Source: Larus michahellis (lineage: Eukaryota > Chordata > Aves > Charadriiformes > Laridae). From it: DNA of 64,000 bases. Positions 52,332-63,431 of this stretch are shown one piece after another. The stretch lies in contig NC_133903.1 of assembly GCF_964199755.1 (NCBI RefSeq), forward strand, positions 7,891,001 through 7,955,000. Direction: 5' to 3'. A program made the position numbers and the translations under genes. A model generated the notes under the pieces. It was not told the DNA's origin and ran no database searches. It saw only the letters and a program-made list of their open reading frames with translations. Each line of letters starts with the position of its first letter. The first letter of the stretch is position 1.

Positions 52332-53450
52332 TCGCGGCGCCACCGCCCGCCCTCTCCTCGCAGTCCAAAACTCCAGATCGCCTTGTACATACCGACACTA
52401 GTCTTCCGGGATTAGCAGTGCAGACATACATACCCTCATGCGAAACACGCCGACCGCTTGTTTTAGGAGGCCTTCCTATGTCTGTGTCACTTGCTAGCTT
52501 GGTTTCCCTAGCTGGAGATGTTTGGGGTTCGAGTTAACAGTCAGTAATACTTCTAGGAACTATAGTTGGTGGTGACTAATAGAGTTTTTAAACAGAAATA
52601 TACCAAATTGCTACAGTCCTTGTAATTTTTGAAATGGGATGCTGAGATTCCAGTGACCCTAGCTACTCACAAACCGTTTCTGTTGAATGCTAAGCATGGT
52701 TGATATCTTAAACCGTTGTGCTGAAGCTTGCGATGGCTGTGAGCTTGTCTTAGAGGAGCCTTTTGTTCAAGACATGGATACATTTGATCAGTGTGGAAAA
52801 GTCTGCTTATAGACCTATATTTTTAAAGGCATTGTATATACCGTCAGCCTGGCTCACCGAAGCCGTCTTCCTCCCTCGCCTCCCGCAAGCCCGCGCCTCG
52901 CCATACGGCCTTTTCCTACACTCAGGCATTAAGACTCCAAACGAATTCCATGCCAGTTCTTGTAAATCAGAGCAAATCTTTTTCTAAGTGAGAGGTGGGA
53001 TTTTTTTTTTTATTTTATTTTTTTTTTTAGCATCTGGAACAGTTTGCAGTTTTGATACACTCTATCAGCACTCTCATAAATCTTTCTCCTGTTTTTTTCA
53101 CAAGACACTGTCGAAATTTAACAGCTCTGTAAAGGATATTAATATTCTACCAAAACAAAACGCATTTATAGTCTGGGTTTACAATTTACCAACTGAAAAT
53201 ACGCCCGCTACAAAAGGGCTGTACTGAGGGCTATTTATAGAGGTAACTTTTCTACTTTACACCCTCTGCTATTATTTTAAAGGCTCGACACCCATGAATT
53301 TTACAGCTGTCGTGATTTACCTGATTCCAGCCAAAATTCCTGGGGGGTTTTATTCAGCCACCCGGGACCTTCTGCATCATTTCAAAAATTCTGAATCAGA
53401 GGAGACAATTCCAGCGGCTGTTTGTAAGGCAGAGCCGCGCTGTGCCGGCA

Positions 53451-53480
53451 GGGGCAGGCAGGGGCAGGCAGGGGCGGGCA
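53451..53480. repeat. 10-bp tandem repeat, 3 copies
   Basis: GGGGCAGGCA twice and GGGGCGGGCA once, in the beta-I 3'UTR. G-runs in series could form a G-quadruplex in the RNA (inference). Confidence 0.8.
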
Positions 53481-54957
53481 GGAGCTGCCCGTCAGCATCC
53501 GGGTGGCGACTCTCGCTCGCCATTGGGTTCGCAGCAGGGTGAGCCCCGAGCGTGAGCATCCTTTGGGTCACCGGCTGTAATCCCTCTTATTACATACCAG
53601 TTTGGTTGATTTGCAACCCATCCCCCATCCCCCCCGCCCTGATATGTATATTTTCTGAACCACGACCAATTCTAATGTAAATACACTTTACTCCACGCCT
53701 ATAGGGGAAAATGGGGGTGGAATTTTATGAATCACGAGGAATCCTATAAAGGAAATTGTGGTTTGTAGATCTTTTATAAACATCAGACTCTTATCTACCT
53801 TTTGAAATTCTTTTCTTCTTTTAATGATTCGTTGAGGAAAAAAGGCTGCTAGCAGCTAAAGCTGATGTCCCGCCTGCCCGGGGAGCGGGTGGCCGGGTGT
53901 CCTCGTCCCGTTGTTAAATTGCAGGCAGTGCGTGCGGGGGATGTGGGCTGGGAGTCCCTCGTCTCGGGTACCGACCTGGGCTGGAGGAAAACAAAACAAA
54001 CCCCAGAAAAACTGCAAATTGTGCCAGATTGACGAGAGGGTTTATGAGACACACTGCATCAGACGAAGCCCAGGGAAGCCTTCGAGCGCGGGGCTGGTTT
54101 CTGATGAAGGTTCTCGTAAGTCCAGCACACGTTTCAGAAGATGTCTCGCCATCCTCTGCAGACCACAGCTGATGTTCAGAGCATGTACGTTACCGTAACT
54201 TTCAAACCTGTTGCTGCAGAATTAGTATTACTTCAGTGGTGAATGTTTTTAATTTCCGTATCCTCGGCTCTGAAGCCGCTCCCCGGGGTCTGGCCAGGAT
54301 GCTGCTGTAAGGTCTCCCATGCCAGGGGACACCCCGGGGACGCGGTTACACGCAGGGGCCGCTGTGGGAGGGTGGGGGTGGGGAATTACGTCTTTTCTGT
54401 TTGGGACTCTTACGTGTTAGGGTGACACTTCTGCATGGAGCAGGTGTTGCTGGACCACCGAGCAAGCCGGGCAGCCTCGGACGCGGCCCCACGGGAAGCC
54501 GCGCTGGCACACAGCCATGCTCAGTTCTGCCACCAGGCAGCTCCGGTGACATCTTCAGGATCTGCAGGGTTAAGATCCGTGCTCCAGGGAGAGCTTGGCA
54601 AAGGCTAGGTCCTGTTCAGCAGGACTCGTACCTTGAGCGTTTCTGACGTTGTCCATTCTGCTACTTGCAAAACTCTTATTTCAGGGTTTATTTCCAGATG
54701 ACCTGTTTCTTCTGCGGAGAAATGGAAAATGGGCTATGCCTGGCCCTGCGCAGACATTGAGATTTGTACGAACTCTTCCAAGGAAGGGCAGAGTGACAGT
54801 GGTTGACTCACCGTTTGCTGTAATTTGATGATTTAATCTTCACTATTGGATGGGGAAAGCAGGGAAAGCAGCGCTTCGGGAAGATGCTCAGAGCTGAGAG
54901 GCTCCAGGAGAGCCCCCTTAGTCAGTCCCCGGGTGCTCTGATGCACGGATAAAGCCC

Positions 54958-54963
54958 AATAAA
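54958..54963 (+). terminator. PRKCB: Possible internal poly(A) signal
   Basis: AATAAA within CCCAATAAACCG. No clear T/GT-rich element follows, so usage is doubtful. Confidence 0.25.
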
Positions 54964-56429
54964 CCGATAAGAGCGCGCTGCCAGCCCGCAGTGCACCCAC
55001 CGCTGCGTGCAGCAGTGCAGTGCCAGGGGACAAGGGGACAGCGTGGGCGAGCAGCGGGTGAGGCAGGAGGAGGGTGCTCAGCGAGGGGACAGAGGATGCA
55101 TCTCAGCCTGCAGCTGCAGAGGAGAGAAAAATCCCCCGGGGCTTGCGGGATGCACCCTGACCACTCGCCTGCCTGCTGCAGGGGGTTTAGCGGCAAGGCC
55201 AGTGTCCCAGGCTGAGCACCCTGGCTGCGGTGCGATGGGCAGTGGGGTCCGGAGGTGGTGGGGTGGGACTCGGAGCCTTGCATCTCCCCAGGTAAGGCAG
55301 GAGGAGGGACCAGGGAGGCAGGATGCCTTCAAACGATGGCAAATCCTGATTATTCCCCCCCACCCCCGGGCTGGCTTACACCTGAACGCTGCAGGTAAGT
55401 GGAGTTCAGGCTCCTCAGGTGGTTTCCCGGTGGGGCGGGATGGATTAGACAGTCCTGTTCCCCACCCCCAGGGGCTGTGTTTGTCCCATGTCTGCTGGTG
55501 GGCGGCTGCTGGGGGCAGCAGAACCTGCACGGCTCCTGCACCCAGCCAGGGGAGCCGAGCAGCAGCGGGGGCTTTGCAAAGGAGATGGCATGCTGTGTGA
55601 AGAAGACATGGGGCAGGAAGGCTTGAGGCTCCTGGAGGTGAAGAAATAACTGCTTGCATTTACCCGCTAGCTAAGGATTTCTTTCCCAGCACTGGCATTA
55701 GGAAATACACCAGGATGCCGTAGCGCAGGAGCAGATTCCCATTCCTGTCTGTAGGGATGTTCGGGCTGCGAACGCCAGTGCTCCCTGGGCATGCCCTAGC
55801 CTTTCACTTGGACATTTTGCCAAAGAAAAGGCGAGAGGACTGCGGCTGTTTCTCCAGGCCGCCTTCATTCCTGGTGTAAAGCGCTGCCCAGCTTGGGCAG
55901 CGGGGAGGCTGCCGGCGGCCCGCGGCGACGGAGCGCTGCTGGAGAGCACGGGGACAGCGGAGGAGCAAAGGGAATGGAGGAGACCCTGAGCAAGGACCTG
56001 CCTGAAGTGAAGGGCAGAGGCAGGGCTGGCTGCTTGGGCTCAGCCTGAGGTGTTGCCTGGTCCTAGTGGTCTGCAGGGCGCTGCCGAGGGCTGCGGGGGC
56101 TGTAGGCAGGCAAGGGGGGATTGGAAACCCCAATCCGCTCCGACTCTGCTGTCCTGCAGCTGCGTATGGCTTTTTGGGACACAGCTGGTCCCAACCCAGC
56201 CATTACACTATCGAGGTTTGTCCGTGCCCGGGCTGTCGGTGACCCAAACGTAGCTGCTCTCGGCCCGTGGGTGCCAGGGGACTGCCCCAACGCGCTGCCA
56301 TTTGCACATGGCGAGGGGGACCTGCTGCTGCTCCTGCTCATGTCTCCTCTGGCTGGACATCTGAGCAGCCTTCTCTTGAGAAGAGAGCCGTCACCAAAGG
56401 AATTATTGATCCATTCAGTCCATTTAATG

Positions 56430-56435
56430 AATAAA
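56430..56435 (+). terminator. PRKCB: Possible internal poly(A) signal
   Basis: AATAAA in AATGAATAAATGCAAGTTTG, with an AT-rich upstream flank. It could end a shorter beta-I UTR. Confidence 0.3.
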
Positions 56436-56999
56436 TGCAAGTTTGCATAGTGGCCAACCCGTACAGGTCATCTCGAAGATGGGAAGATGAGCGAGGGCTC
56501 TGGGCAGTAGATACGCCCTGATGATTATGAATGAATCCCGGGAGCTCTAGCACAAGTGATGAACTAGGGTGGTTTCTAGCGCCGAGCGCGAGGATCTAGC
56601 GGTTCAAAAGGCAGGGCTTACGTCTTGGGGGGTGGAACGAACTCATACCAACAAGTGCTGCAGCTTCTCTGCTGTCGCAGAAGCAGGTGAGCCACTGCGC
56701 CTGCCGCAGCAAAAGAAGCCACAAGCATCTTGCTCCATGCATGGAAGTGTCACCCAAGCTGTTTTATTTCTGATCACGTTCAAAGTGGCAATTAAAACAA
56801 GGAAAAAAAAGAGAAAAAAAAAAAAAAGAAAATGTTTATTGTTGAACAGTTTGTGTTTGTGAATTTGATTTCACCTGCAAGTATTTGATGACTTTTCTAC
56901 ATCCTAGACTACCTGCTGTGTGTTGTCAAAAGATTCTCATAAAGACCTCCTTTTAGATGGGCATATACTCTTTATTCTATTTGCTGCATGTATGAAAAA

Positions 57000-57005
57000 A
57001 ATAAA
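57000..57005 (+). terminator. PRKCB: Poly(A) signal, distal end of PRKCB
   Basis: AATAAA inside GAAAAAAATAAAATATATAA at the end of a 170-bp AT-rich stretch, after which base composition changes sharply to GC-rich intergenic DNA. The best candidate for the 3' end of the gene. Confidence 0.6.
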
Positions 57006-57324
57006 ATATATAATTTTAAAGAAACCCTGAGAGCTTGACTTCCTTTGCCCGCGGGACTCCGATGGCTTGCAGGGGGAGAGCTGGGCATGGCGTGGGATCC
57101 CTGGTCACCTGGAGGGGCCTCACCGAGCCCTGTTACAGCAGCAAATACTGAGATATCACAGTTTTTCTGTAAAAAAATACAAATCTGTACAGCGAGGGAA
57201 TATTAGCAAATGGAGCCTGGCTGAATGCAGGTCCCAAACTGGAGATCTGCAGCTGTGGCTGAACTTAAAATATAGACCAAGGAGGGAGGGAGGGGGGGAA
57301 GGTGTTGGTTGTTTGGATCTTCAG

Positions 57325-57375
57325 TTAATTGTGAATTGAGATGAATTAATTGCTAATTAAGATGAGTTAATTAAC
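57325..57375. promoter_or_regulatory. Cluster of TAATTA homeodomain-type motifs
   Basis: GTTAATTGTG, GAATTAATTGCTAATTAAG and the 10-bp palindrome GTTAATTAAC fall within 51 bp just beyond the PRKCB 3' end, about 5.9 kb upstream of the CACNG3 start codon. Such clusters can bind homeodomain proteins, but AT-rich DNA yields them by chance. Function is unproven. Confidence 0.25.
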
Positions 57376-58966
57376 ACGATTACAGATGCTCTTCCCACCA
57401 CCCTCTGAATGCTGGTTCCCAGTCCCTATAAGACAGGCGGGGTGGCGGGGGTGAGCCCTGGTGCTGGGGAGGTGGGGTGCCGGGTCAGACCCTCTGCAGG
57501 CATGTGGCACAGTGTCACCCTGCCACTGCAGCGAGGGCAGGCAGCAGCAGGCTTCGAGGGTCGGCGCTCTGAGCATCCCCCAGCATCTGCTTGTGCCCCT
57601 AACGGGGCTGCGAAGGGTTTCCTGGCCGAGCGCACCGTCACGCAGCTCTCTGCTCGCTTGCACGGAGAGCTGCGTGGCGCAGGCCTGCTTTTCTCCGTTG
57701 AGGAAATTCAGTTTTTGAGCAAGCGCCCTTGTGAAAGCAGGTGAGCATGCTAGGAATGGCATCTCCTTCTCCCTTCGAGGACTTCAGCTAAGCCTCCAGC
57801 AAGAAGTCCTCCTCGCCTCTCCCACCTGGGGTAGCTGGTGGTCTCTGGAGGTTTGTGTGGGGGTGGGAAAACCGCAGGGCTCGATTGGCCCCAGCACTGC
57901 CCACGTACTGCTGGCATCTCTCCTCCAGGCTGGACAGTCCTGGTCGGTCACCCTGCCCCCTGAGCAGCAGCCGCTGCTGCCGGCCCCATGGCTTCTCCCC
58001 TGCAGCCCCCGGCCGTGGGGCAGGGCAGCTGCAGGACGGGGTGCTCTGTGGGGCTATGCCAGGAAGATGTCCTGTGGCCCCAGAGCAGGGTTTCGAGGTG
58101 GTTGGTTGAGCTCCTCCCCAGCTCCGCTGATGTGCCCGTTCCCAGCATGTCGGAAATGCTTCCCAGCCTCACTTATCCTGGCTTGTGTAAGTGAAACATT
58201 TGCTTTTGTGACACTTCCCTTAATTATGGGTGCTAATGACAAAACCATTGTGACAAATGACTCAGCTTTTGATAGTGAAGTTAATTAATTCTGAAGTTAG
58301 AGTCTCCATCGGAGTATCTGGCAAAACCCAATTAAGAAGTCTGCTTACGCAGTGTAACACGGGCAGCAAAAACCCAAGTCCCCACAACATGTCAGGTAAA
58401 ATCCTCCCCACCGCTGCGAGGGGATGATGCGCTCGGAGTGAGGAGCATAAAGGCCAGGCATCAGCACAGCGTTTGCCTCCCGAGCCATCCCTCCATCCAT
58501 CAAAGGCATCAGGAGGAACACAGCCTCATTAATGTTTGAATGAGTGACCAGAAGCAGCTTTGCGTTAGACTCTGACCTTCAAGAGCCGTCTCCCTGAAGC
58601 CATCTTTCATCTCTTTCATTTGCATTACAATCCTGTTTGCCTCATTATTCGTTACCCACTTCTTCTTCAAAGAATTTAAATCAAATCAATTAAATTGCGG
58701 TGGGTCGGAGCAGCAGCAAACCTTTTATGGTGGCTCAGCACGGTCCGGCTGGACTCGGACTACAAAATATCTTTTAATCTGCTGCTATTTGTTCTTTTAT
58801 TACTTCTGAGGTACCGCTGCCTCATAGAATCCCTTTGATAGTCTTCCTCCTTTCCCACCCATCCCATGCTGGCATGCTCCATGGTCTTTGTATGACCTTG
58901 GGGAAGGGATTCCCTCAGCTTCCATCCCACAGCCCAGGATCGGGCTGTTCCCGGTGGGGTAGCTGA

Positions 58967-59478
58967 GATCACAGAATGGCCGGGGTTGGAAGGGACCTCT
59001 GGAGATCATCTAGTCCAGCCCCTGCCAGAGCAGGGTCACCCAGAGCAGGTGGCACAGGAACGCGTCCAGGCGGGTTTGGAATGTCTCCAGAGACGGAGAC
59101 TCCCCCACCTCCCTGGGCAGCCTGTGCCAGGGCTCTGCCACCCTCAGGGTAAAGAAGTTCCTCCTCACGTTTAGGTGGAACTTCCTATGGTCAAGTTTGT
59201 GCCCGTTACCTCTTGTCCTGTCGCTGGGCACCACTGAAAAGAGCCTGGCCCCATCCTCCCGACACCCACCCTTTAAGTATTTGTAAGCGTTGATGAGATC
59301 CCCCCTCAGTCGTCTTTTTTCCAGACTAAAAAGACCCAAATCCCTCAGCCTTTCTTCCTAAGAGAGGTGTTCCAGTCCCCTGATCGTCGTGGTAGCCCTT
59401 TGCTGCACCCCCTCCAGCAGTTCACTGTTCTTCTTGAACCGGGGAGCCCGGAACTGGACACAGCACTCCAGATACGAG
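58967..59478 (-). mobile_element. CR1 LINE 3' fragment with ORF2 remnant
   Basis: The + strand opens GATCACAGAATGGCCGGGGT, then TGGAAGGGACCTCTGGAGATC, the same subtype as the 23682 copy. The minus strand carries the CR1 ORF2 C-terminal motifs [19 protein letters not shown] and [14 protein letters not shown] (about 59100-59340) in one frame, and further ORF2 C-terminal sequence in a broken frame beyond. It has the longest intact ORF2 C-terminal stretch here, but it is 5'-truncated near 59478 and has no start of the element. Confidence 0.9.
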
Positions 59479-60461
59479 TTGGGGAGCTGCTGAACTGTAC
59501 GCAGCACCTCGTACCCATGGAGCCAGCACGGAGCAGCTGGGGGAACCCTGTGGCACTGGCGTGATGTTAGCTGTCCCATGTCACCCCCTTCCCTCTCCTG
59601 GACTTGGTTTGTCTACCCAGGGTATCGGTACAGAGGGAAAAAACAGCGGAGGCACTGGAGGGGCAGGGCAGTGTGTGCCGCTGGTGCGTGCGGACGCAGA
59701 GGTGTGGGCAGAGTGAGCGGCTGTTCGCATGCGGCGGCTGTAAGCGTATTCACCTGGGTCTCCCCAGAGCCTGCGTGCTGCTTGCTCGCCCATGCATGAC
59801 CACTCCCGCACTCCCTCCACGTCTTCCCAGAGCGAAGCGGCTTAATAAGGATGGATTTCTGCTTTTCTCCCCTGCTACTAAACTGTTGGAAGCCCAGCGG
59901 GGAGCTGCAGAGCTGGTCGGCAACCAGACAAGCTCGCACCCAGAGAGCTAGCTTGTGCCACACGCACTTGGGCTGGTGGCGCCTATGGCATTGCTCACTC
60001 TTGTCGCATCTAGGAGAACCTCCCTGAACTCCGTAGCGCATCACGTAAGGACGCACCAGCCTCACCACTGGAGTCCTGTTAGAGCCAGTAGATTGCAACC
60101 AGCGTTTCCAAAGCATGTGCAGATATAAATAATCCCCTCGTAGGAGTGGGGAAGGATGAACACATGTGCCAGAGGCTCTGGAGTCCTTATCCCCTTGCAG
60201 CCCCCGGGAGCAGGGAGATGAAGTGAAGACTAGGCAAGGCTGGAGCTCAGCATCTCACTGCATTGCTAATGACCTAAACTCGCCTTGTATCAGAGCCTCT
60301 CTTCCTTCAAGGAAAAAAACCTAATCCAGCTAGGGATTATTTCTGACTACTTACTTTCTGTCACTTTGCCAATTTAAATGCAGCAGAGCTTTCATTGCTG
60401 GATTTGGAAGGACAAAGCCTAACAGATCTCAGTTTAGGACATTTTTGCCTGCAAGGACAGC

Positions 60462-60481
60462 TTTTTTTTTTTTTTTTTTTG
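60462..60481. repeat. T20 homopolymer
   Basis: About 20 T in intergenic DNA; no flanking element recognised. Confidence 0.75.
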
Positions 60482-62529
60482 CACGAGTTGTACAATCTTT
60501 GCAGCACGAGCTGGTTTCTGCTGTTTGTTTCTACTTTGCCCAGCTCAGAAGGGTCCAGGTCGGTGAGCAGGTAGGTGATGATGGATAAGGCAGTGAATAG
60601 CAAGGGGTGACCGGGCCCGGAGCTGGAGGAGCCAGGGCTGCACAGGGCAAGGCACCAGGCTGTGACGCTGCCCTCCGGAGTCTGAGCTGCAAAGCGGGGT
60701 GGCAAAGTCCCCAAATTCTTGATGGCTGCTCGTCTTAGTGCATGTCCCCTGGGGTGGCAGAGCTCTGGGCTCACTCCTGGGAATGGCTACTCCAAGCAAC
60801 GAGCAGTGAGAGGGGTGCAGGCCTTGGGGAGGGGTGCCCCCGCCACCACCCCGTACAAGGGCCAGCACGATCCGACACGGACTTTGATTCTGTTTGAGCT
60901 TGCTTTGTTAAAAGCCTAGGAAACGGTACATGTGCACTCTGCACACACCTACACACACTATGTTAAAATAACACAATTAAGGCTGCAAAATCCCCCACTC
61001 AGAATGCAATTTGCAGCCCCTTCGCCGTAGGTGTGAGATATCTTCGCTGCCTCCTCCCCGGGACGCCTGCATCTGCGCAGGATGGGGGCCGGGCAGGGTG
61101 CCGGTGTCAGGCTCTGCCCCACGCGCTGCGGGAGCTGGGTGACAGGCAGTGGGAGCGGTGGGGGTGGCAGGACGAGGGAGCGTAATGCCATGGCTGAGAC
61201 AGCTGTCCCGGAGAAGCACCGTCCCTCCCTGCACCTTGCTCCGAGTTGACTGCGTTGGTACCCATCGAATCACTCAGGAACAGCATCCTGGTGCAGCCGT
61301 GAGTGGGGCTCACCTTGGTGTCCAACCTGTGATGCCAAGATGTGACCTGTGACCATCATGTGCCACTGTCAATGCCAGTCACAGAAAATAGGCAACTATA
61401 ACCCTTCCTCAAAAACTGCACAGAAAAAAGCCCTGTGATTCAGCTTGGGTGGATGCTTCTGGCCACAATCCCTGGGTCTCCATCCTCACCCTCATCAGCG
61501 AGGGCTGTCTTTCCCCCAGCACACTCAGCACTGCAGCTCTCTGGGTGGGAACGCTGGAGAAGCGGGAACTGGTGCGCCCGGGAGGGCCTGGGCAAACCTG
61601 CCTCTGCCTCCAGCTTGAGCTCTGAACAGAAGCCGTAACCCCAGCAAAGGGCCCGTAACGAAGCAGGGGAATAAATCAGGGTGATCCACAGCTGGGCAGC
61701 CGGTACAGCGGGCACACTGCGTGTGGCAGGGCGCAGGGGAAGAAATAGCACGGCATTGCAATCAGCGTGCCCTGCCTAATGAGTATGCACAAAGAAAGTG
61801 ATTTAAGGTTCAGGCGGCTACTTAATTTTCATGCTTCTTAATTTCTCAGTACCTGATTTTTTGGTACCCTTCATAATTTTCTGTTTGCATTTGGGGAGTA
61901 AATAACTAGTATTTACATGTGAGTGCATACAAATGAGAACTGTGGAAGTACACACTATCGGGTAAATCATATGATTTCCTATCTCACCCATACCCCTTAA
62001 AAGGCTATTAATTTAAGAGGTGGGTATATTATAGGGCTTATTTGAAAGGTCGCATGAGTCATAAGCTCATCCAACTGGCTGCAAAAATGTTTTTGAGAGA
62101 CATGAGGAGACAGCAGAGAGGCACAGGGAGAGAGTGAGGGGTTTAACTGGTGGCAAACAATTAAGGAGCTTGACGTGGAAAACACCCCAAGGTACAGCAT
62201 CTGTCTGCTGGCACCTGCGCTGCCTTTGGTCAGTCACAGCACTTGGGCAGGTGACAAAAACGGGTCTCCTCGGGGCAGGCAGCACCCGCGGGGTCCGGGT
62301 CAGCGTGGGCCGGTGCCGGGGCATCCCCCGGTGCCGCTGGTGCTGTTCCCCCACCACCACCCGGGTCTGCACCAGCGTGACCCTGAGCCCCTCGCAGCCA
62401 GCCGGTGCCCGGAGCCCAGTGCCGGGGCAGCAGCTCCAGTGCCGGGGCGGACCGCGCTCCAGGGCTCCCGGCGGGGACCGGGGACCCGAGCTGCCCCGTA
62501 CCGGGGGGCTGGGGGCGGGTGTCTGCCCG

Positions 62530-62790
62530 GCGCCACCGGGGCGGTGCCGGCACCCCGAGTCGGGTTCCCCGCCCGGTCCCGGTCCCTCAGGGCAGTGCCG
62601 GTCCCGATGCCAGCACTCCGGGGTGGGGTCCCCCGCCCGGTCCCAGTCCCCCGGGGTGGTCACGGTCCCGATGCCAGCACCCCAGGGTGGGGTGCCCGCC
62701 CGGTCCCCGGTCCCCGGTCCCCCATCCCGGGGCAGTCCCCGCCCGGTCTCGGCATCCCAGGGTGTGCTCCCCGTCCCGCTTCCCCCTTTC
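62530..62790. repeat. Degenerate GC-rich tandem repeat, units of about 60-64 bp
   Basis: GGTCCCGATGCCAGCAC recurs at 62600 and 62664, a 64-bp spacing, each followed by GGGGTGGGGT-like and CCCGCCCGGTCCC segments. A more diverged unit precedes (from about 62541) and another follows (to about 62790). It lies 430-690 bp upstream of the CACNG3 ATG. Confidence 0.7.
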
Positions 62791-63138
62791 CCCCCACCCC
62801 GGGACGGTCCCCATCCCCGGGCGGTGCCCCCGCCGCCGGCCGGGCGGGGGGCGGGGGGGGTGCGGTTTCCAAGCGGGGCGGCCCCCCCGCGGCCCGCCCT
62901 CCGCTGCCCCCCGCCCCCGCCGCCCCCCGCGGATGCCTTGGCCGGGCGGCGCGGGGGAGGCGCCGGGAGAGGCGCCGCGCTCCCGCCGCGGGCGCACGGC
63001 GGAGCCGCTCCGCGCCGCCGCTCGGGCCATGCCGGCCGGGCCACCGGGGGCTCGGCGGCCCCGCTCAGCGCCCGCGCCGCCGCTGCCGCTGCCGCTGCCG
63101 CCGCCGGGGGGGCCCGGCTCGCCGCGGGCCGCGGGGGC

Positions 63139-63234
63139 ATGAGGCGCCGAGCGCGGAGCGCGGCGGCGGGCGGCGGCGCCGGCCCTTCCCCTGCGAGCCG
63201 CCGCCGTAGGATGAAGCAGCATGAGGATGTGTGA
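63139..63234 (+). other. Upstream ORF overlapping the CACNG3 start codon
   Basis: ATG at 63139, with a second in-frame ATG at 63211, runs to TGA at 63232-63234 in the frame one base off CACNG3, ending 11 bases inside its coding sequence. The inner start gives a seven-residue peptide (MKQHEDV) and the outer a 31-residue Arg/Ala/Gly-rich one. The inner ATG has A at -3, as does the CACNG3 ATG, so it could reduce initiation at the main start. Whether 63139 lies in the mRNA depends on the transcription start. Confidence 0.5.
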
Positions 63235-63431
63235 CAGAGGCGTCCAGATGCTCATCACCACGGTGGGAGCCTTCGCAGCCTTCAGCCTGATGACCATCGC
63301 CGTGGGCACCGACTACTGGCTCTACTCGCGCGGCGTGTGCAGGACTAAGTCCACCAGCGACAACGACACGAGCCGCAAGAACGAGGAGGTGATGACCCAC
63401 TCGGGGCTCTGGAGGACGTGCTGCCTGGAAG
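63221..63431 (+). CDS. CACNG3: CACNG3 first coding exon (TARP gamma-3, N-terminal part)
   Basis: Voltage-dependent calcium channel gamma-3, a type I TARP that traffics AMPA-type glutamate receptors to the neuronal surface and modulates their gating. The exon encodes residues 1-70 plus the first base of codon 71. [10 protein letters not shown] is the short cytosolic N-terminus, residues about 9-31 form transmembrane segment 1, and the start of extracellular loop 1 follows, with an N-glycosylation sequon N48-D-T50 and the claudin-family GLWRTCC motif (62-68). It matches human CACNG3 closely (V8 for Ile, D49 for Glu). The start is set by an in-frame TGA at 63212-63214 just upstream. The donor is GGTACC at 63432. 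Three further transmembrane segments and the PDZ-ligand C-terminus lie beyond the window. Confidence 0.95.

Larger units (their letters stand above)
52332..57020 (+). other. PRKCB: PRKCB beta-I 3'UTR (long form)
   Basis: From the TAG to the poly(A) signal at 57000. The first 1.4 kb is AT-rich with U-rich blocks (53001-53030) and TATTTATAG-type elements near 53230. The middle (about 54250-56400) is GC-rich and less UTR-like. The last 200 bp is AT-rich again. An earlier AATAAA at 54958 and another at 56430 could give shorter forms. A purine-rich A/G tract (56801-56831) lies near the end. The extent is inferred from signals, not transcript data. Confidence 0.6.
57021..62269. other. Intergenic DNA between PRKCB and CACNG3
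   Basis: No gene recognised. It holds a cluster of TAATTA-type motifs (57325-57375), one CR1 copy (58967-59478), an octamer-like ATTTGCAT (58618-58625) and a T20 run (60462-60481). AT-rich DNA at 61760-62060 gives way to the CpG island at about 62270. Open frames here are short or on opposing strands without recognisable homology. Confidence 0.8.

Noticed and set aside
59010..59339. Minus-strand 109-codon open frame
   Set aside because: CR1 ORF2 C-terminal remnant with no element start; not a host gene.
62067..63234. Long open frames on both strands (357, 366 and 344 codons) upstream of CACNG3
   Set aside because: They lie in a CpG island where stop codons are rare. The composition is Pro/Arg/Gly/Ala low-complexity with no recognisable domain. 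Only the short uORF at their 3' end is kept as an observation.
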